Source: Phaeosaccion multiseriatum
Lineage: Eukaryota > Ochrophyta, other classes
Assembly: GCA_965112735.1 (NCBI GenBank)
Contig: OZ218954.1
Span: forward strand, 1,240,001 to 1,304,000
Direction of reading: 5' to 3'
Length of the DNA stretch: 64,000 nt
Shown: positions 42,495 to 53,608 of the stretch, one piece after another
Position numbering within the stretch: position 1 is the stretch's first letter
Layout: each line of letters begins with the position of its first letter
Translations under genes and position numbers: made by a program
The notes under the pieces: model-generated
What the model saw: the letters and a program-made list of their open reading frames with translations, nothing else
Told to the model about the DNA's origin: nothing
The model's database searches: none

Positions 42495-45400
42495 TGTGTG
42501 TGTGCACGTGCGTGTGCGTGAGCTCCGCACCCCTTTGAGTTTCGGATCGAATCCCTTCCTTGCCTGTTGTTCTGCACCTCCCCTTGCCCCCACCCACTGC
42601 CATACAGTGCCATCCCTCCCCCCCCGGGTCCATTGCCATCCCTCCCCATCCCACCCACTGTCATACAGTGCCATCCCTCCCCCTCGTTACCTTATTGTTC
42701 TGCAGTCCGCAGTAGCGACTTGCCGAGAAGAGCGTGATGAGCCTCCCTGCGTGCAACATCTCGAAGCCCTCCCTCACGCACTGTTCAAGTCAAGTCAAGT
42801 CAGTCAAGTCAGTCAGTCAGTCAGTCAGATAGTCAGTTAGTCAGTCAGTCAGTCAGTCGGACAGTCAGTCAGTCAGACGATCAGTCAGTCGGTCAGTCAG
42901 TCCGTCAGTCAGTTCGTCAGTCCGTGAGTCAGTCCGTCAGTCAGTCCGTCAGTCCGTCAGTCAGACAGAAAAGTATGTGTCACTTTTAACGAAGAGAGAT
43001 CAATGAAGATAAAACGGAAGTGTCCTACGAAAATACGTAAGTGCTGACCGCTCTCCATCTGCCGTTACGTACTGTTACGTACTTCGTGGCTGCGTATGAT
43101 GAGGGCGGCGTGGTTGCTGCGCAAGAACTCATGTGTAACGTCTTGCCCAAACTCCACCCCTGCCCCCCTGGAGCTCAGCTGCCGGCCCTGGATGGGGCGG
43201 GGATCGCTCCACAGCATGGCCTCGAACAGCTGAGAGTATGACCAAGCAGGCGTATTGGCAGGTAGGCGTATGGGCGGGTAGGCATATGGGCATGGGCAGG
43301 TGAATGAGCAGGGACAGGGCAGGGCCGGGCAGGGAAGGGAGGTGAGAGGGAGGGGAGGGGAGGGAAGGGAAGGGAAGAGGAGGGGAGGGGAGAGGAAAGG
43401 GATGAGAAGGTCCAAGGGGAAGTGGGTACGGGTTTGGTGGTGATGGTGGTGGTGGTGGTGGTGGTGGTGGTGGAAGTAGCGGTGGTGGCTGGGGTAAGAA
43501 AAGATGGGTGAGGTGTACAACATCACTACTGTTCCTACGAAACCTATGCGTCTTGTGCACCACAAACCTGGTCCTCGAAGGACCTCGAATGAATGGGCGG
43601 CTCTCTGCGGCGGTTGATGCCCTCGATGTGGTCCAGAGACACCCCGTCATTGTGGAACAACCCCCCGTGCACCACAAAGATCTTGTCTTGCACCAGGGCA
43701 CAGAGAGGGAGGGCATCAAAGAACTCGTGGCACTTGGTCAGCAGCAAACGGCCCTGTGTCAGTCAGTCAGGCCAGTGAAGGCGGAGAGGGGGGGGGAAGG
43801 AGGAGGAGGAAGGAGGGGGGGCGGGATGACGACGACGACGACGACAACGACGACGAGGAGGAGGACAGACAGTTAATTGACGTGAGGGACGCGTATCATC
43901 ACCAAGCCATGTCATGTTGGTTATATATATACAGACCGGTATACCGTACCTGTGGACCTTCGTACTTTTCGAGCATCTCCTCTTCAAAGCCCATGAGTCT
44001 GTTCTGCTGTCTGCACTCGTGGTTGCCTCTGTTCAACAGCACTGTGGTGGGGTATAGCACCTTTAGGGCTAGCAGGGTGAAAAGCACCTCAGCACTGAGG
44101 AGGAGAAGGAGGAGGGGGTTGGAGGGGGGGTTGGTGAGGGGCGAGAAGAGGAAGAAAAAGGAGGAGGAGGAGGAGGAGGAGGAGGAGGAGGAGGAGGAGG
44201 AGGCCAAATCCAGGTACTGACGGACGGAAGGAACTAACACTCTACTCTACTCTCTCGACTCCCCACCTCCTCCCCCCTGCCCCTCCCTCCCTCCCTTGTC
44301 TCCGTGTATCACCAACTGGCTCACCTGTTCTCCCCTCTGTCAACGAAGTCCCCGTTAAAGAGGTAGGCCGAGGTTGGCCCCGGCAGTCCGTTGATGGTGA
44401 AGATGCTGTATAGGTCCTGGAGTAGTAAGCAACAACACACAACATAAAACAAGACAACGAATGAATGGTTTAGTGAGCCCCCACGCCCAGAGAAGGCCAG
44501 CACAGCAAAGGAGCCGGCCGCTCCCAAGAGGCAAGGAAGTTCAGTAGCAGAGAGCAAAGCAGAGCAGAGCAGAGCAGAGCAGAGCAGAGCAGAGGAGAGC
44601 ATCATAGACCTTCTCAACAACAATATGGCAACAAGGTCACCACTGGCGTGCCTACCACAAGCCAACCCTTCATTGACTTCCTACACACCTGCAGCTGGCC
44701 GTGAATGTCTCCCACAACAGTGAGCTTTGCGTCCCCCTCCATTTCGTAACGCTGCACTGTTGCCTCCTTGGAGCATATCTCCGCTGCTGCCTGCTCTCCA
44801 CAGAGGGGGGGGCAGAGTTCAAGTGTGTGTGTATGTATGTATGTATGTATGTATGTATGTATGTATGTATGTATGTATGTATGTATGTATGTATGTATGT
44901 ATGTGTTTATATGTGTGGGTAGGTGTGTACGTATGTGTGTATGCATGTGTGTATGTGTGGGTAGGTGTGTATGTATGTGTGTATACGTGTGTGTATGTAT
45001 GTGTGGGTAGGTGTGTATGTATGTGTGTATACGTGTGTGTATGTATGTGTGTGTGTGTGGGGGGGGGGGTGAGGTATGTAAGTGTGTGTGTGTCAAGGAC
45101 AAGGAGGAAGAGAGCAGCTGTAACTGACTCACCTCCTTCCCATCCTCTCTCCTCCCCTCCCTCCCTCTCTCCCTCTACTCACCGTGACTAGCTCTGAGGC
45201 GAAGCTGACATGCAGCTCCTTGTCGGTCTTAAAGGCTTCCATCATGGCAAGCACTTGGTCTCTGTCCAGCGGAAATGTCAGCACCGGCCCGTCATAGTCG
45301 TCCTCCACCTGAGGGGGGTCAAGTAAGGATAAGTAACGCTACGTAAGGTAAAGTGAGTGTACAGCGGTGGGTTTCGTCCACGAGTAGGGTAGTAGAGTGC

Positions 45401-46570
45401 TTGGTTGGAAGGTTGGCTGGTCGGGATTGCAAGCGTTACGAGTGTTACGGGTGAGTGGGGGTAAGGAGGATGGGCAAAAGGAGTGGGGGCACACGTGGGT
45501 GGGCGGTTGGGTGGGTAGGGAAAGGAAGGAAGGAGGGAGAATGGGAGGGATGGAGAGGGGGCGGGGAGAGAGCGAGAGAAGAGGAAGAGAGGGAGGGAGG
45601 AAGGGAGCGAGCGAGCGATACTGTCTGGAGCTCCCCTCTCTTCCTCCTCCTCCTCCTCCCCCTCCTCCCCCTCCTCCTCCTCCTCCTCATCCTCCTCCTC
45701 CTCCTCCTCCTCCTTCTCCTCCCCCCCCTCCTCCTCCTCCTCCTCCTCCTCCTCCTCCTCCTCCTCCCCCTCCTCCTCCTCCTCCTCCTCCTCCTTGCCT
45801 AGCTGCTGCGCCATCCAGTGCCATCCAAGCTTACCTCCACCTCTATATCTGGTGTCCTAGGGGCGTGTTTATAGTCAGCCTCGAAAAGAGACTTCATTTG
45901 CAGTGAGCGCTTGATGGCCAGAGACTCATTCATGTTATCGAGCTTGTTCCACGTCTGTAAGAGGGAGGGAGGGAGGGAGCGAGGGAGGGAGTGGAGTGAG
46001 TGAGTTGAGTGCGTTAAGTGAGTGAGTGAGTGGAAGAGTGAGTGAGTGAGTGGAGTGAGTGGGTCAAGTGAGTCAGTTGAGTGAGTCGATTGAGTGGGTG
46101 GGTGAGGAAGTGAGGTGAGTGAGTGTGTGGGTGAACGTGAGTGTGCGGGAGGGTGAGTGGGTGAATCGGCGAGCGAGGAAGTGAGTGAATGGGAATGGGT
46201 GAGTGAGCATGACGCTTCTCCCTCTCCCCGTCTCTCCTTCCCCACCCTCCACACGCCCACACACCGCACGTACCGCCGCGTTCCTCTCCTTGGTCGCCAA
46301 CTTGGAGTCATGCAGCCGCCTCGTCATGCTCTGGACTCTGCTGGCAGCGCCATCTGCGGCGCTCTGTAGGACCACCCGGTGGCTCTGCACCAGCATCCCA
46401 TGCCCCGCCTCAACCTTAAAGTACTCCACACCGCCCTTGGTGCCGTCCCTTCCTTGTTCTGACTCGAAGCCCTCCTCCTCGGGTGGGAGCTCCTCGAGCT
46501 CCAATCCGATGACTTGACCCTCCAAACCCTCCACCGGGCCGATATAGCGCACCTCCTGTGGGGAGGAGGA

Positions 46571-46615
<45 letters not shown>

Positions 46616-47021
46616 GTATGTTGCGTTATGGTACGGAGGGAGGGGGTGTGGGGTGTGAGAGGGAGGTGCTCCATTCATTCCGTACAGTGAGGTGTGTCCT
46701 AGGAGAAAAAGGGAGGCCCAAGTATGGAGAACGAGATGCAGATGTAGTAGGAAAGCTATGATATATCGCGTTTTAAGTTTCGAATGATGGAGAGAACAGG
46801 GAAGGGTGGAGAGTGGAGAGTGCTGCAGCAACAAGGCACGGCAAATAGAGAGAAAATGTAGGTAAAAAAGCCCCCCTCTCCCTCCCTCCCTCCCTCTCCC
46901 CCCATCACTCCCTCACTCCCTCACTCACCCCTCTTAGTTTGTGGTCCACGTACACCGCCGCGCCAATCTCGAACTCCATGTCCTCCTCCTCCAGGTTCTC
47001 TTCCTTGACCTCATCCCCCAT
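39221..47021 (-). CDS. CAP-Gly / PPP phosphatase / multi-EF-hand protein (PPEF/RdgC-like), ~987 aa
   Basis: Sixteen exons: 47021-46929, 46555-46274, 45954-45835, 45308-45183, 44790-44689, 44416-44325, 44094-43950, 43753-43568, 43229-43083, 42780-42691, 42339-42067, 41830-41662, 41194-41079, 40847-40770, 40533-40038 and 39669-39221. All are GT-AG and in frame. A CAP-Gly module comes first (residues ~18-100: VYVDHKLRGEVRYIG, EYFKVEAGHGML), which in other proteins binds tubulin or EB1 tails. The PPP catalytic core follows with GDIHGQ, GDFVDRGE, RGNHEC, HGGLF and FSASRYC, closest to PPEF/PP5. EF-hand loops follow: DTEEDGSINYTHF, DVDGDGKIEYGEF, DKDNDSLIDVDEF, DTDGDGKVSKGEF, DVNNDGVVSREEF and DGDGDGKLSYDEF. 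This predicts a Ca2+-controlled Ser/Thr phosphatase on microtubules (inference). A Gly/Ala tail ends it. Confidence 0.92.
39687..39782. repeat. (GTAG)n repeat in intron
   Basis: GTAGGTAG/GTGG array just upstream (gene sense) of the last phosphatase exon. Confidence 0.9.
40562..40676. repeat. (CA)n tract in intron
   Basis: CA dinucleotide tract with CG interruptions in the intron between EF-hand exons 40847-40770 and 40533-40038. Confidence 0.95.
41027..41079. repeat. (GACT)n repeat at intron donor
   Basis: ACTG/GACT units that begin directly at the donor of the exon ending at 41079 (minus GTCAGTCAG). Confidence 0.9.
41248..41560. repeat. (GAT)n repeat, ~310 bp, in phosphatase intron
   Basis: GAT/GAG/AAT trinucleotide array inside the intron before EF-hand exon 41194-41079. 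The long Asp, Met or Ile reading frames across it are repeat artefacts. Confidence 0.95.
42345..42515. repeat. (GT)n tract in intron
   Basis: GT dinucleotide tract with AA interruptions, directly upstream (gene sense) of the exon starting at 42339. Confidence 0.95.
42786..42968. repeat. (CAGT)n degenerate repeat in intron
   Basis: CAGT/CCGT tetranucleotide array just upstream (gene sense) of phosphatase exon 42780-42691. Confidence 0.9.
44820..45060. repeat. (GTAT)n/(GTGT) repeat in intron
   Basis: GTAT tetranucleotide array grading into GTGTGTATGTAGG units, between phosphatase exons 45308-45183 and 44790-44689. Confidence 0.95.
45640..45797. repeat. (CTC)n repeat in intron
   Basis: CTC trinucleotide run in the phosphatase intron downstream (gene sense) of exon 45954-45835. 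Unlike most introns here, the coding strand is purine-rich ((GAG)n). Confidence 0.95.
45960..46205. repeat. (GAGT)n repeat in intron
   Basis: GAGT/GTGA degenerate tetranucleotide array filling most of the intron between the CAP-Gly exon and the linker exon. Confidence 0.9.
46573..46613. repeat. (TA)n repeat in intron
   Basis: About 20 TA units, 18 bp upstream (gene sense) of the CAP-Gly exon acceptor. Confidence 0.95.
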
Positions 47022-47191
47022 AGCCAGGGCACCACCCCTGGACGGCTTGTCTTGTGCTCAGATATCCCCCTCCAGCAACCAACCCCAACACCCAGACAGT
47101 GTGCGGAAAGTAGCACTTTTCTCAATAGAGAGAGCTGCCAAACACAAGCGCACAAGTCGCTGAAGTCGCCCACCTTGACCGGAAAGCCGTC

Positions 47192-47238
<47 letters not shown>

Positions 47239-47469
47239 ACGATTGCCCAGCTGCAGCCCGATATCTCAATACACACGGAAGGGTAGAGGCTTTTTCTTAC
47301 CTCTTTTTCTCTCTCTCTATCAATTTTTTTTGTCGGATGAGGATCCGTTTCCTGGGGAAGCTGAAACTCACATTTGCCCTTGTCAACTGCCCTTTCAAAT
47401 CACAAATCGAGCCCGCTTCAAGAAATATAATGGCGCAGGAGAGGCTCTAATCGCCGCCGCTACAGGATC
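47022..47469. promoter_or_regulatory. Divergent region between CAP-Gly phosphatase and ankyrin gene
   Basis: 448 bp between opposite-strand ATGs, with a (CT)n tract at 47194-47234. It presumably holds both promoters. Confidence 0.5.
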
Positions 47470-49320
47470 ATGGGGGGGTCCAAGGTGAGACCGAGCAGGG
47501 CACAATGTTGCTTCGTTTCATCTTCTCTCCTTTCTTTCCCCCTTCTCTTCCCCCCCCCCTCCCCCCGCCGTCCTCTCTCTCCCTCTCCCGTCATCCCCCC
47601 CCCTTTCTGTCTCTCTCTCGCCATATCTCCATCTCTCCACCCCTACCCGCCCTCTCTCTCTGTCTCTCTCTCTTCTTCTCCTACTCCCCCACCCTCCACC
47701 ACGTTTATTTTTTTATTCTTTCCCTCCCTCACGTTCCTCCCTCCCCCCGCTCCCCCGGCGGGACCCCCGCCGCGCGCCATCTCTCCTTGACTCGCTCTTC
47801 TGCTCACCGAGCAGCGGGCCAGTCGACTGATTGAGGCCATTAAGGCAGGGAGAAGCGATGCCAGCATCATCGCATCAGTCCAAGCTTTGCTGGCCAAGGA
47901 GGGAGGAAGAAAGGCCTGCTTGGACGAGACGCGTGAGGACGGAGTGGGACTACTGGTGGCGGCTGTGTATAACTCAAGGACCAACCTCCTCCGCGCTCTA
48001 CTTAGCCACGGTTGCTCACCAAATGCTGGAGACCGTCCCCCCCTGCTCCTCGCCGCCAGCCTGGGTCACGACGAGGAAGTTGGGGAGCTGATTGCAGCCG
48101 GGGCTGACATTAATCACGGGGACCCGAACGGCCTAACCGCGCTGCGAATGGCTTCGCAAAGTAATCACGGCTCCTCGGTGCGCAGGCTGCTTCTTTCCGG
48201 CGCAGATGTCAATCAAAAGTGTGCAGCTGGTACAGCTCCGCTGGCCGCCGCTGCCAAAAGGGGCCATGTCGACATTGTGAATCAGCTCCTCTCTGCCGGC
48301 GCTGAGGTGAACGCGAGAAACAATGCCAAAGAGACTGCTCTGCACCATGCGGCCGCAAACGGGCACGCAAAGGCCGTGTCTCGGCTGCTCTCCGCGGGGT
48401 GGAATCCGAATGAGGCAACCGAGAGCGGGATAACCCCTCTCCACAGCGCATCAGGAGCAGTCGCGGGGCCCGTGTCCACGTACGTAGGCATTTGTTCTGA
48501 GCTGCTTACGGCCGGGGCAAATGTCCATGCGGTCAATGAAGGTGGCTGTACCCCTTTGCACGAGGCCTGCACCGGCGGGAAGCTCCCAGTGGCACGCAAA
48601 TTGTTGGCAGCGGGTGCGAACGTGAAAGCCGTCGACGCCCTCGGACATACCTGCCTGCACGACGCCGCACATTCTGGGAACAAGCTGCTGGTTAAGGATC
48701 TGCTGGCAGCCGGGGCGCGTCCCGAAGTCTTGAACGCACACGGCCACTCAGCTCTGCACTTCGTCGCGCATGAGAACCAGCCAGGTGTGGCTGAGGCGCT
48801 GCTCGCAGGAGGGGCGGACGTGGATCAACTCAGTTCGCAGAACGCCACTGCCCTGCGAATGGCAGCTCTGAAAGGCCACGACAAAGTCGTCTGCGTGTTG
48901 CTTGCGGCAGGACCCAACATCGATGCTCGGGGCGACCATGGCCAGACCGCTTTGTCGAATGCCGCCATGGGATGGGGAAGTATGCAGGCGAGCCCCGGCA
49001 ACGAGAGGGCGATGAAGGCCTTGCTGGCGGCAGGGGCGTCGGTCTCAGCCGCTATGGAGTGGACGAGCGCTCATCGATGGCTTGCGAGTCCGGGTGCCAC
49101 CCAGCGCCTCTTGGCAGCGGAGAAGCGGTACTGGCTCTCTCTGACAGTGTCGGAGTCAATGCGAAAGTGCGATGCGGCGTTTGGCAAGGAGCAGGGCCTG
49201 TCTCTCTCTGGCTCGTCGGGCAGGAGGGGGAGGAGGAGGAAGAGAAGGGCTGGCGGCGGCATCGCCTCCGAAGGGCTGCAGATCATGGCGGAGGAGATGG
49301 GCGTGCTGGAGGAGACTTGA
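47470..49320 (+). CDS. Ankyrin-repeat protein, N-myristoylation-type start (506 aa)
   Basis: Exon 1 is only 15 nt, 47470-47484 (MGGSK); exon 2 is 47815-49320. They join GT-AG in phase 0 to give MGGSKRASRLIEAIKAG. Gly2 with Ser at position 4 suits N-myristoylation (inference). About eleven ankyrin repeats follow, including PLLLAASLGHDEEVGELIAA, TALHHAAANGHAKAVSRLL, TPLHEACTGGKLPVARKLLA and TALRMAALKGHDKVVCVLL. The C-terminus is basic (SGRRGRRRKRRAGGG) and ends EEMGVLEET. No enzymatic domain is seen; a membrane-anchored adaptor is plausible. If the short first exon is wrong, Met codons in exon 2 such as the one at 47858 could serve as the start. Confidence 0.85.
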
Positions 49321-50211
49321 GAGTTGATGAAAGACGCCACACAGGCATACGGGTAGCGCAAGGCAGGCAACGGGAATCCATTACGTAGCAAAGCAACAGC
49401 ACGGGTGGGGGGGGGGGGGGGAGGAGAGGGAGTGAAGGGGGGGGGGGTGGGAGGGGGATGAGAGAGTGGCGGAGGGAAGGGAGGGGCAGGCCGAAGATCA
49501 CGCGCAGGAAACACCAAAGTCGGAACTACCCCTCTTTTCCACGGCATCCACATGTTTCTTGCGCTGATCAGCCTCCAAAGCTTCGCGGTTGCTCAAGGGG
49601 GTGGGCGAAGGACTGAAGCCGTGGAGTGCTGGGGAAGAGTGGGCTGGAGTGTTCTTTGAATCAATCACATGACTTGAGTGAGAGGATCCGAGAGAGCCTC
49701 AGGCAGGCGGTGGAGCGAGTAGGGGGCTGCTTCCTTGTCGGTCGCTCCGGGGTAACTGCCAAGGCACGAGGAAGGCATCACGTCGCTCGGGCGGAGAGGA
49801 GAGGAGAAGCATGCTGCTTGCAGGTCTGGGTCTTGGCTTTGTTGGCGATGAGCAAGTAGGGCAGGCGAGAGTGGCAACGGGGTAGGATGGATTAGGGGTA
49901 CAGAGATTGTAATGCAATGCATGGAAGATGGATGGCGCAGGTGGGAGGGAGTGGCAACGGGGAAGAATAGTGTGTAGGGTAGGGAATTGTGTGGCACAAT
50001 GTAATATACAAACATAACATGTGGCGACAGAGCATGCTGTGATACAAAGTCTATTTTTTCGAGTCCAAACTGGAGGCCCAAAACTAACACAGGAGCGCCC
50101 CCGCGGCTCGAGCTCTTGAGCTCTTCGATTCGATGCTTATGTATGTTTGTGTGTGTGTGTGTGTGTGCGTACGGACGAAACAACAACATCAGAGAACCCC
50201 CCCCCCAAATA
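49321..50211. other. Convergent intergenic spacer, no gene seen
   Basis: Holds G-rich tracts at 49405-49460, then mixed sequence and a short (GT)n at 50148-50168. No coding exon is supported. Confidence 0.6.
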
Positions 50212-52051
50212 TCAGTCGAAGTACGCCATTTGGCCGGCCTCCTCAAAGTCGAAGAGACCACCCAACTCCTCTGCGGGCTGGGGCTCTACAATGACAGCTT
50301 CGAACATTTTGGCCTTAGGGGGTTCGAAGAGAATGTCCTTCATACGCGACATACCACCCTTTGGAGGGCCCCCCTTTGCAGCACCATCAGCAGGTGGTGG
50401 TCCAGCAGCATCGCCATCACTGGGCTTCTTGTCGCCGCCATGGCTGCCTTTGAAGGACGAGCTGTGGGGGGAGGGATGGCAGTGGATGGATGGTAGATGG
50501 TGGCGGTTGAGGCCAATGTGGTTGTGTGGGTTGGTGGTGGGGAGGATGAGAAGAGATTTTAAGATGGAGGGAGGTTTGCGGAGAAGAGGGAGAGCGAGGG
50601 CGGGGAGGGCAAGAGAGAGAGGGACAGAGTGAGCGAGATGGAAGGACAGAGGGCAAGAGAGACGCAAGCGAATGGAAGGAGAGGGGGAAAGAGCGAGAGG
50701 GGGCGAGAGCGAGGGGGGGGCAGAGGGAGAGAGAGGGATAAAAAGAGAAGGAGAGAGCACGCGCGTGTAGGCACTCGTACGCACTGTGACGCCTTCGGTA
50801 GTGGAAGGCAGTGAAAGGCTGGTGTTACCCATGCTCCAACCTTCGAGTGCCGCAGAGTCAGCAGGGGGAGACCTTGGCTCGGTCTGATCTGGCGGGCTCT
50901 CCCTCCCCTCCCCTCCGTTCCTCCCTCCCTTCCTCCTCCCCTCTCTCCCTCGCTCCCTCCCTCTCACCTCTTCCTCCAGGACTCAAAGTCAAGTTTGTGC
51001 ATCCAGGTGGTGTGGCTGATGTACCCCTGGTACCCGCTCTTTACTCGATCCTCCTCACTGTCCAGCTTGAGCATCATGAACTGGATGAAGCCTGAGCAGC
51101 TCTCTAGCTTGCTCTCTCGCTCCCTTGAGGTGCGAGGAGAAAAGGCGACGGTGGGTATATGCGGCGAGTGTGAGTGGAGAGTGTGCCCTGAACAATGTCT
51201 TGGTCTGACTCATGTACATACGACTGCGCACACCATATACCACACTATTCAACGACGCCGGCGACACACCTACCTCCATATGCGCTCGAATTCCTCCTCG
51301 TTGCCCAACTTGACCTTGAAGTTGTTCATGGCCACATATCGCATCGACATGCTGCCGCTGCCACTCCCACAGGCTCTGCTATTACATGCTACTCCTCCTG
51401 TTGCTGGCGACTGCTTTTATGAGGCACAAGGTAGCGGCAGTGGGAGGAGGAGGAGGAGGAGGAGGAGGAGGAGGAGGAGGAGGAGGAGGAGGAAGAGGGG
51501 AACGTTTAGCAGAAGCACGACACACACAGATGAAGGCAAGCACGACACCACACAGATGAAGGCGTGCAATGTCCCCCAGCGTCAGTAGAATTAACACAAG
51601 AAGGAAGGAGGAGCGGGGGTGGGGGGGATGAGAAATCATCCCGTGGATGGAATCTACAGGAGAAAAAAAACACTTGGCCGCTCCTCACCTGGGCTCGGGT
51701 GTTGGGAAGTGTGGGGTGTAAGCTTGGGCAGAAGGAGGATGCCAGGCCCAGAAGACTCAAGGTGACCACGGTCAACAGGCTCCTTGGAGGGGGGGGGGGG
51801 GAGTGTGAGCAGGGGGAGGTGAGGAGGGGTAGGAGGGAGGAGGTGAGGCCATGTGCCCAGAGGAGAGGCTGTAGTCCATCCACTCATCATAGTAGGTCAC
51901 GACTGCTGCTACTCTAACACTGCAGCTGGGTGTATATGACTAACACACACACATGTGACCGACACATGCAATTGCAATAAGGGCAACTTGGGCCTCCCGG
52001 GACCCCCTTTCCCACCTTCTTCGCGTACCTGGAGAACGCGGCGACCACCAT
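50212..52051 (-). CDS. ABM-domain (antibiotic biosynthesis monooxygenase-like) protein
   Basis: Core exons 51350-51274, 51123-50968 and 50461-50212 give 160 aa, in frame with GT-AG sites. The domain has MRYVAMNNFKVKLGNEEEFE, ESKLESCSGFIQFMMLK and the closing YISHTTWMHKLDFESWR plus SSFKGSHGG. That is the dimeric alpha+beta ABM fold of IsdG-type heme-degrading or quinone-modifying enzymes. The substrate is unknown. The C-terminal third is Gly/Pro/Lys-rich and ends GLFDFEEAGQMAYFD. Upstream, exons 52051-52029 and 51782-51689 encode MVVAAFSRSLLTVVTLSLL and LASSFCPS, a plastid-type leader. Exon 2 ends in a phase that does not fit the core, while exon 1 spliced straight to the core (C|ATG at ~51351) does fit. 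The leader arrangement is therefore unresolved. Confidence 0.75.
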
Positions 52052-52307
52052 ATCTGCTCCTGCTCCCTGCCTTCCTGCTGCTGCTACTACTACGACTGCG
52101 GATGAATCTTCTCCTGCGCTTTAGTCCAGCAGAGAGATGTTGGGAGGGGGGGAGGTGTTGGGAGAGGGGGTTGGATCGGTGTTGGAGGGAAAGCCATGGA
52201 TTGCCATCGAATGAGCGAGGGGAGAGGATCGAAAGAGCAAAAGCCGATCGCCGAAAGCCCCACAGACGAAAGGAGGAGGTACAGAGGAGAGGGTAAACTG
52301 TAAGGCG

Positions 52308-53553
52308 ATGGTGCGCACAGCAGCGCTATTAGGCGGGGTGGCTTTGTCATCTTTGGCCATGGAGCACTGCCTCGGGTTTGTGCTTGTGGGCCCTTCAGCG
52401 CTTCTGGAGCGGTCGTCTATGGCTCACAGGAGATCGGACGGGACGGGAGGAGGACCGCTGAGGCAGCAAGCACCTGTGCCAACTCAAAGTCGCAATTACT
52501 GCGGCTGTGGAGGTCAGCGAGGAGGAGGAGGCCGTGTGAGCTTGATGGCAAAGCCACCCAAGTTTACGTCCTCGTCGTCCTCCCCAAACAAAGGACCCTC
52601 GTCAGGAAAGAGGCGAGGCAACCGCAAGAGTGCCCAGGGAGACTTGCCTCCCATGGAGGACGGCTACATTAAGGTTGGGCCTGAGGAGGATGAAGCAGGA
52701 CCAAGCGGGGGAGGGGGAGGGAAAGCCGAAGAAGACCCGTGGAAGGGGCTGGGGAGGCGGCGGCAAGGGGGGGGTAGGATGGGGACGGAGGTCAATATAC
52801 AGCTGCGGAGGGACGACACAGCGAGGGATATGTTTCAGACGGTAAGTGGCAAGGATGGATGGGTGGATGGGCCAAGCTTCGAGCTGGGAAGGGGACACAG
52901 ACAGGCAAACCACTTACCTCTCTCTCTTCCCCCTCTTCCTCTATCTCCTCCCCTCCCTGCTTGCCTCCATCCCCTCTCGCTCTGTCTCATTGTCGAGTAT
53001 GGCAGCTCATGGGTGAGCTACTGAATGCGGAGAAGATGGAGGAGCTGCCCGGCATCATAACTAAGGTGAGGGGTAGTGTGTGTGTGTGTGTGTGTGTGTG
53101 TGTCTGCTTGTGGCCCAGGGAAGGCCGGATACGAAGCCGAGTACATATGGATGGAATGTCTGACCACCACTCTGTACTGCTCTGTGCTGCTTTCCCTCCC
53201 ATCTCATCCCCCCCCCCACACACACGCACGTACGCACCCAAACTGGCAGGACGGCATCCACGAAGCCCTACTCACGTTCGATCTGGACCACTTTAGCAGC
53301 AATCTCATCGACGCTGAGCCCACGGCGGAGGGACGGGAGGTGATGCGCAATGCTTTCACCTTCGTTGTGGACTTCCTTGAGGAGTTTGTAGACATGACCA
53401 GCCTTGTGGAGAAGCGCAATCAGCAGACCCTACGCAAAATCATCGACACCGCCCGAGAGGCAGGCTCCTCGGCCGCTCTGGACGAAGTGCTGATTGAGCT
53501 CAAGGACAGTTTGGACTTTGAGTTTGTGCAGTATCTGGAGGCAGAGGTGGAAC

Positions 53554-53608
<55 letters not shown>

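Noticed and set aside
44820-45060. CRISPR-like regular array
   Set aside because: Continuous tetranucleotide repeat without unique spacers; eukaryotic nuclear DNA.
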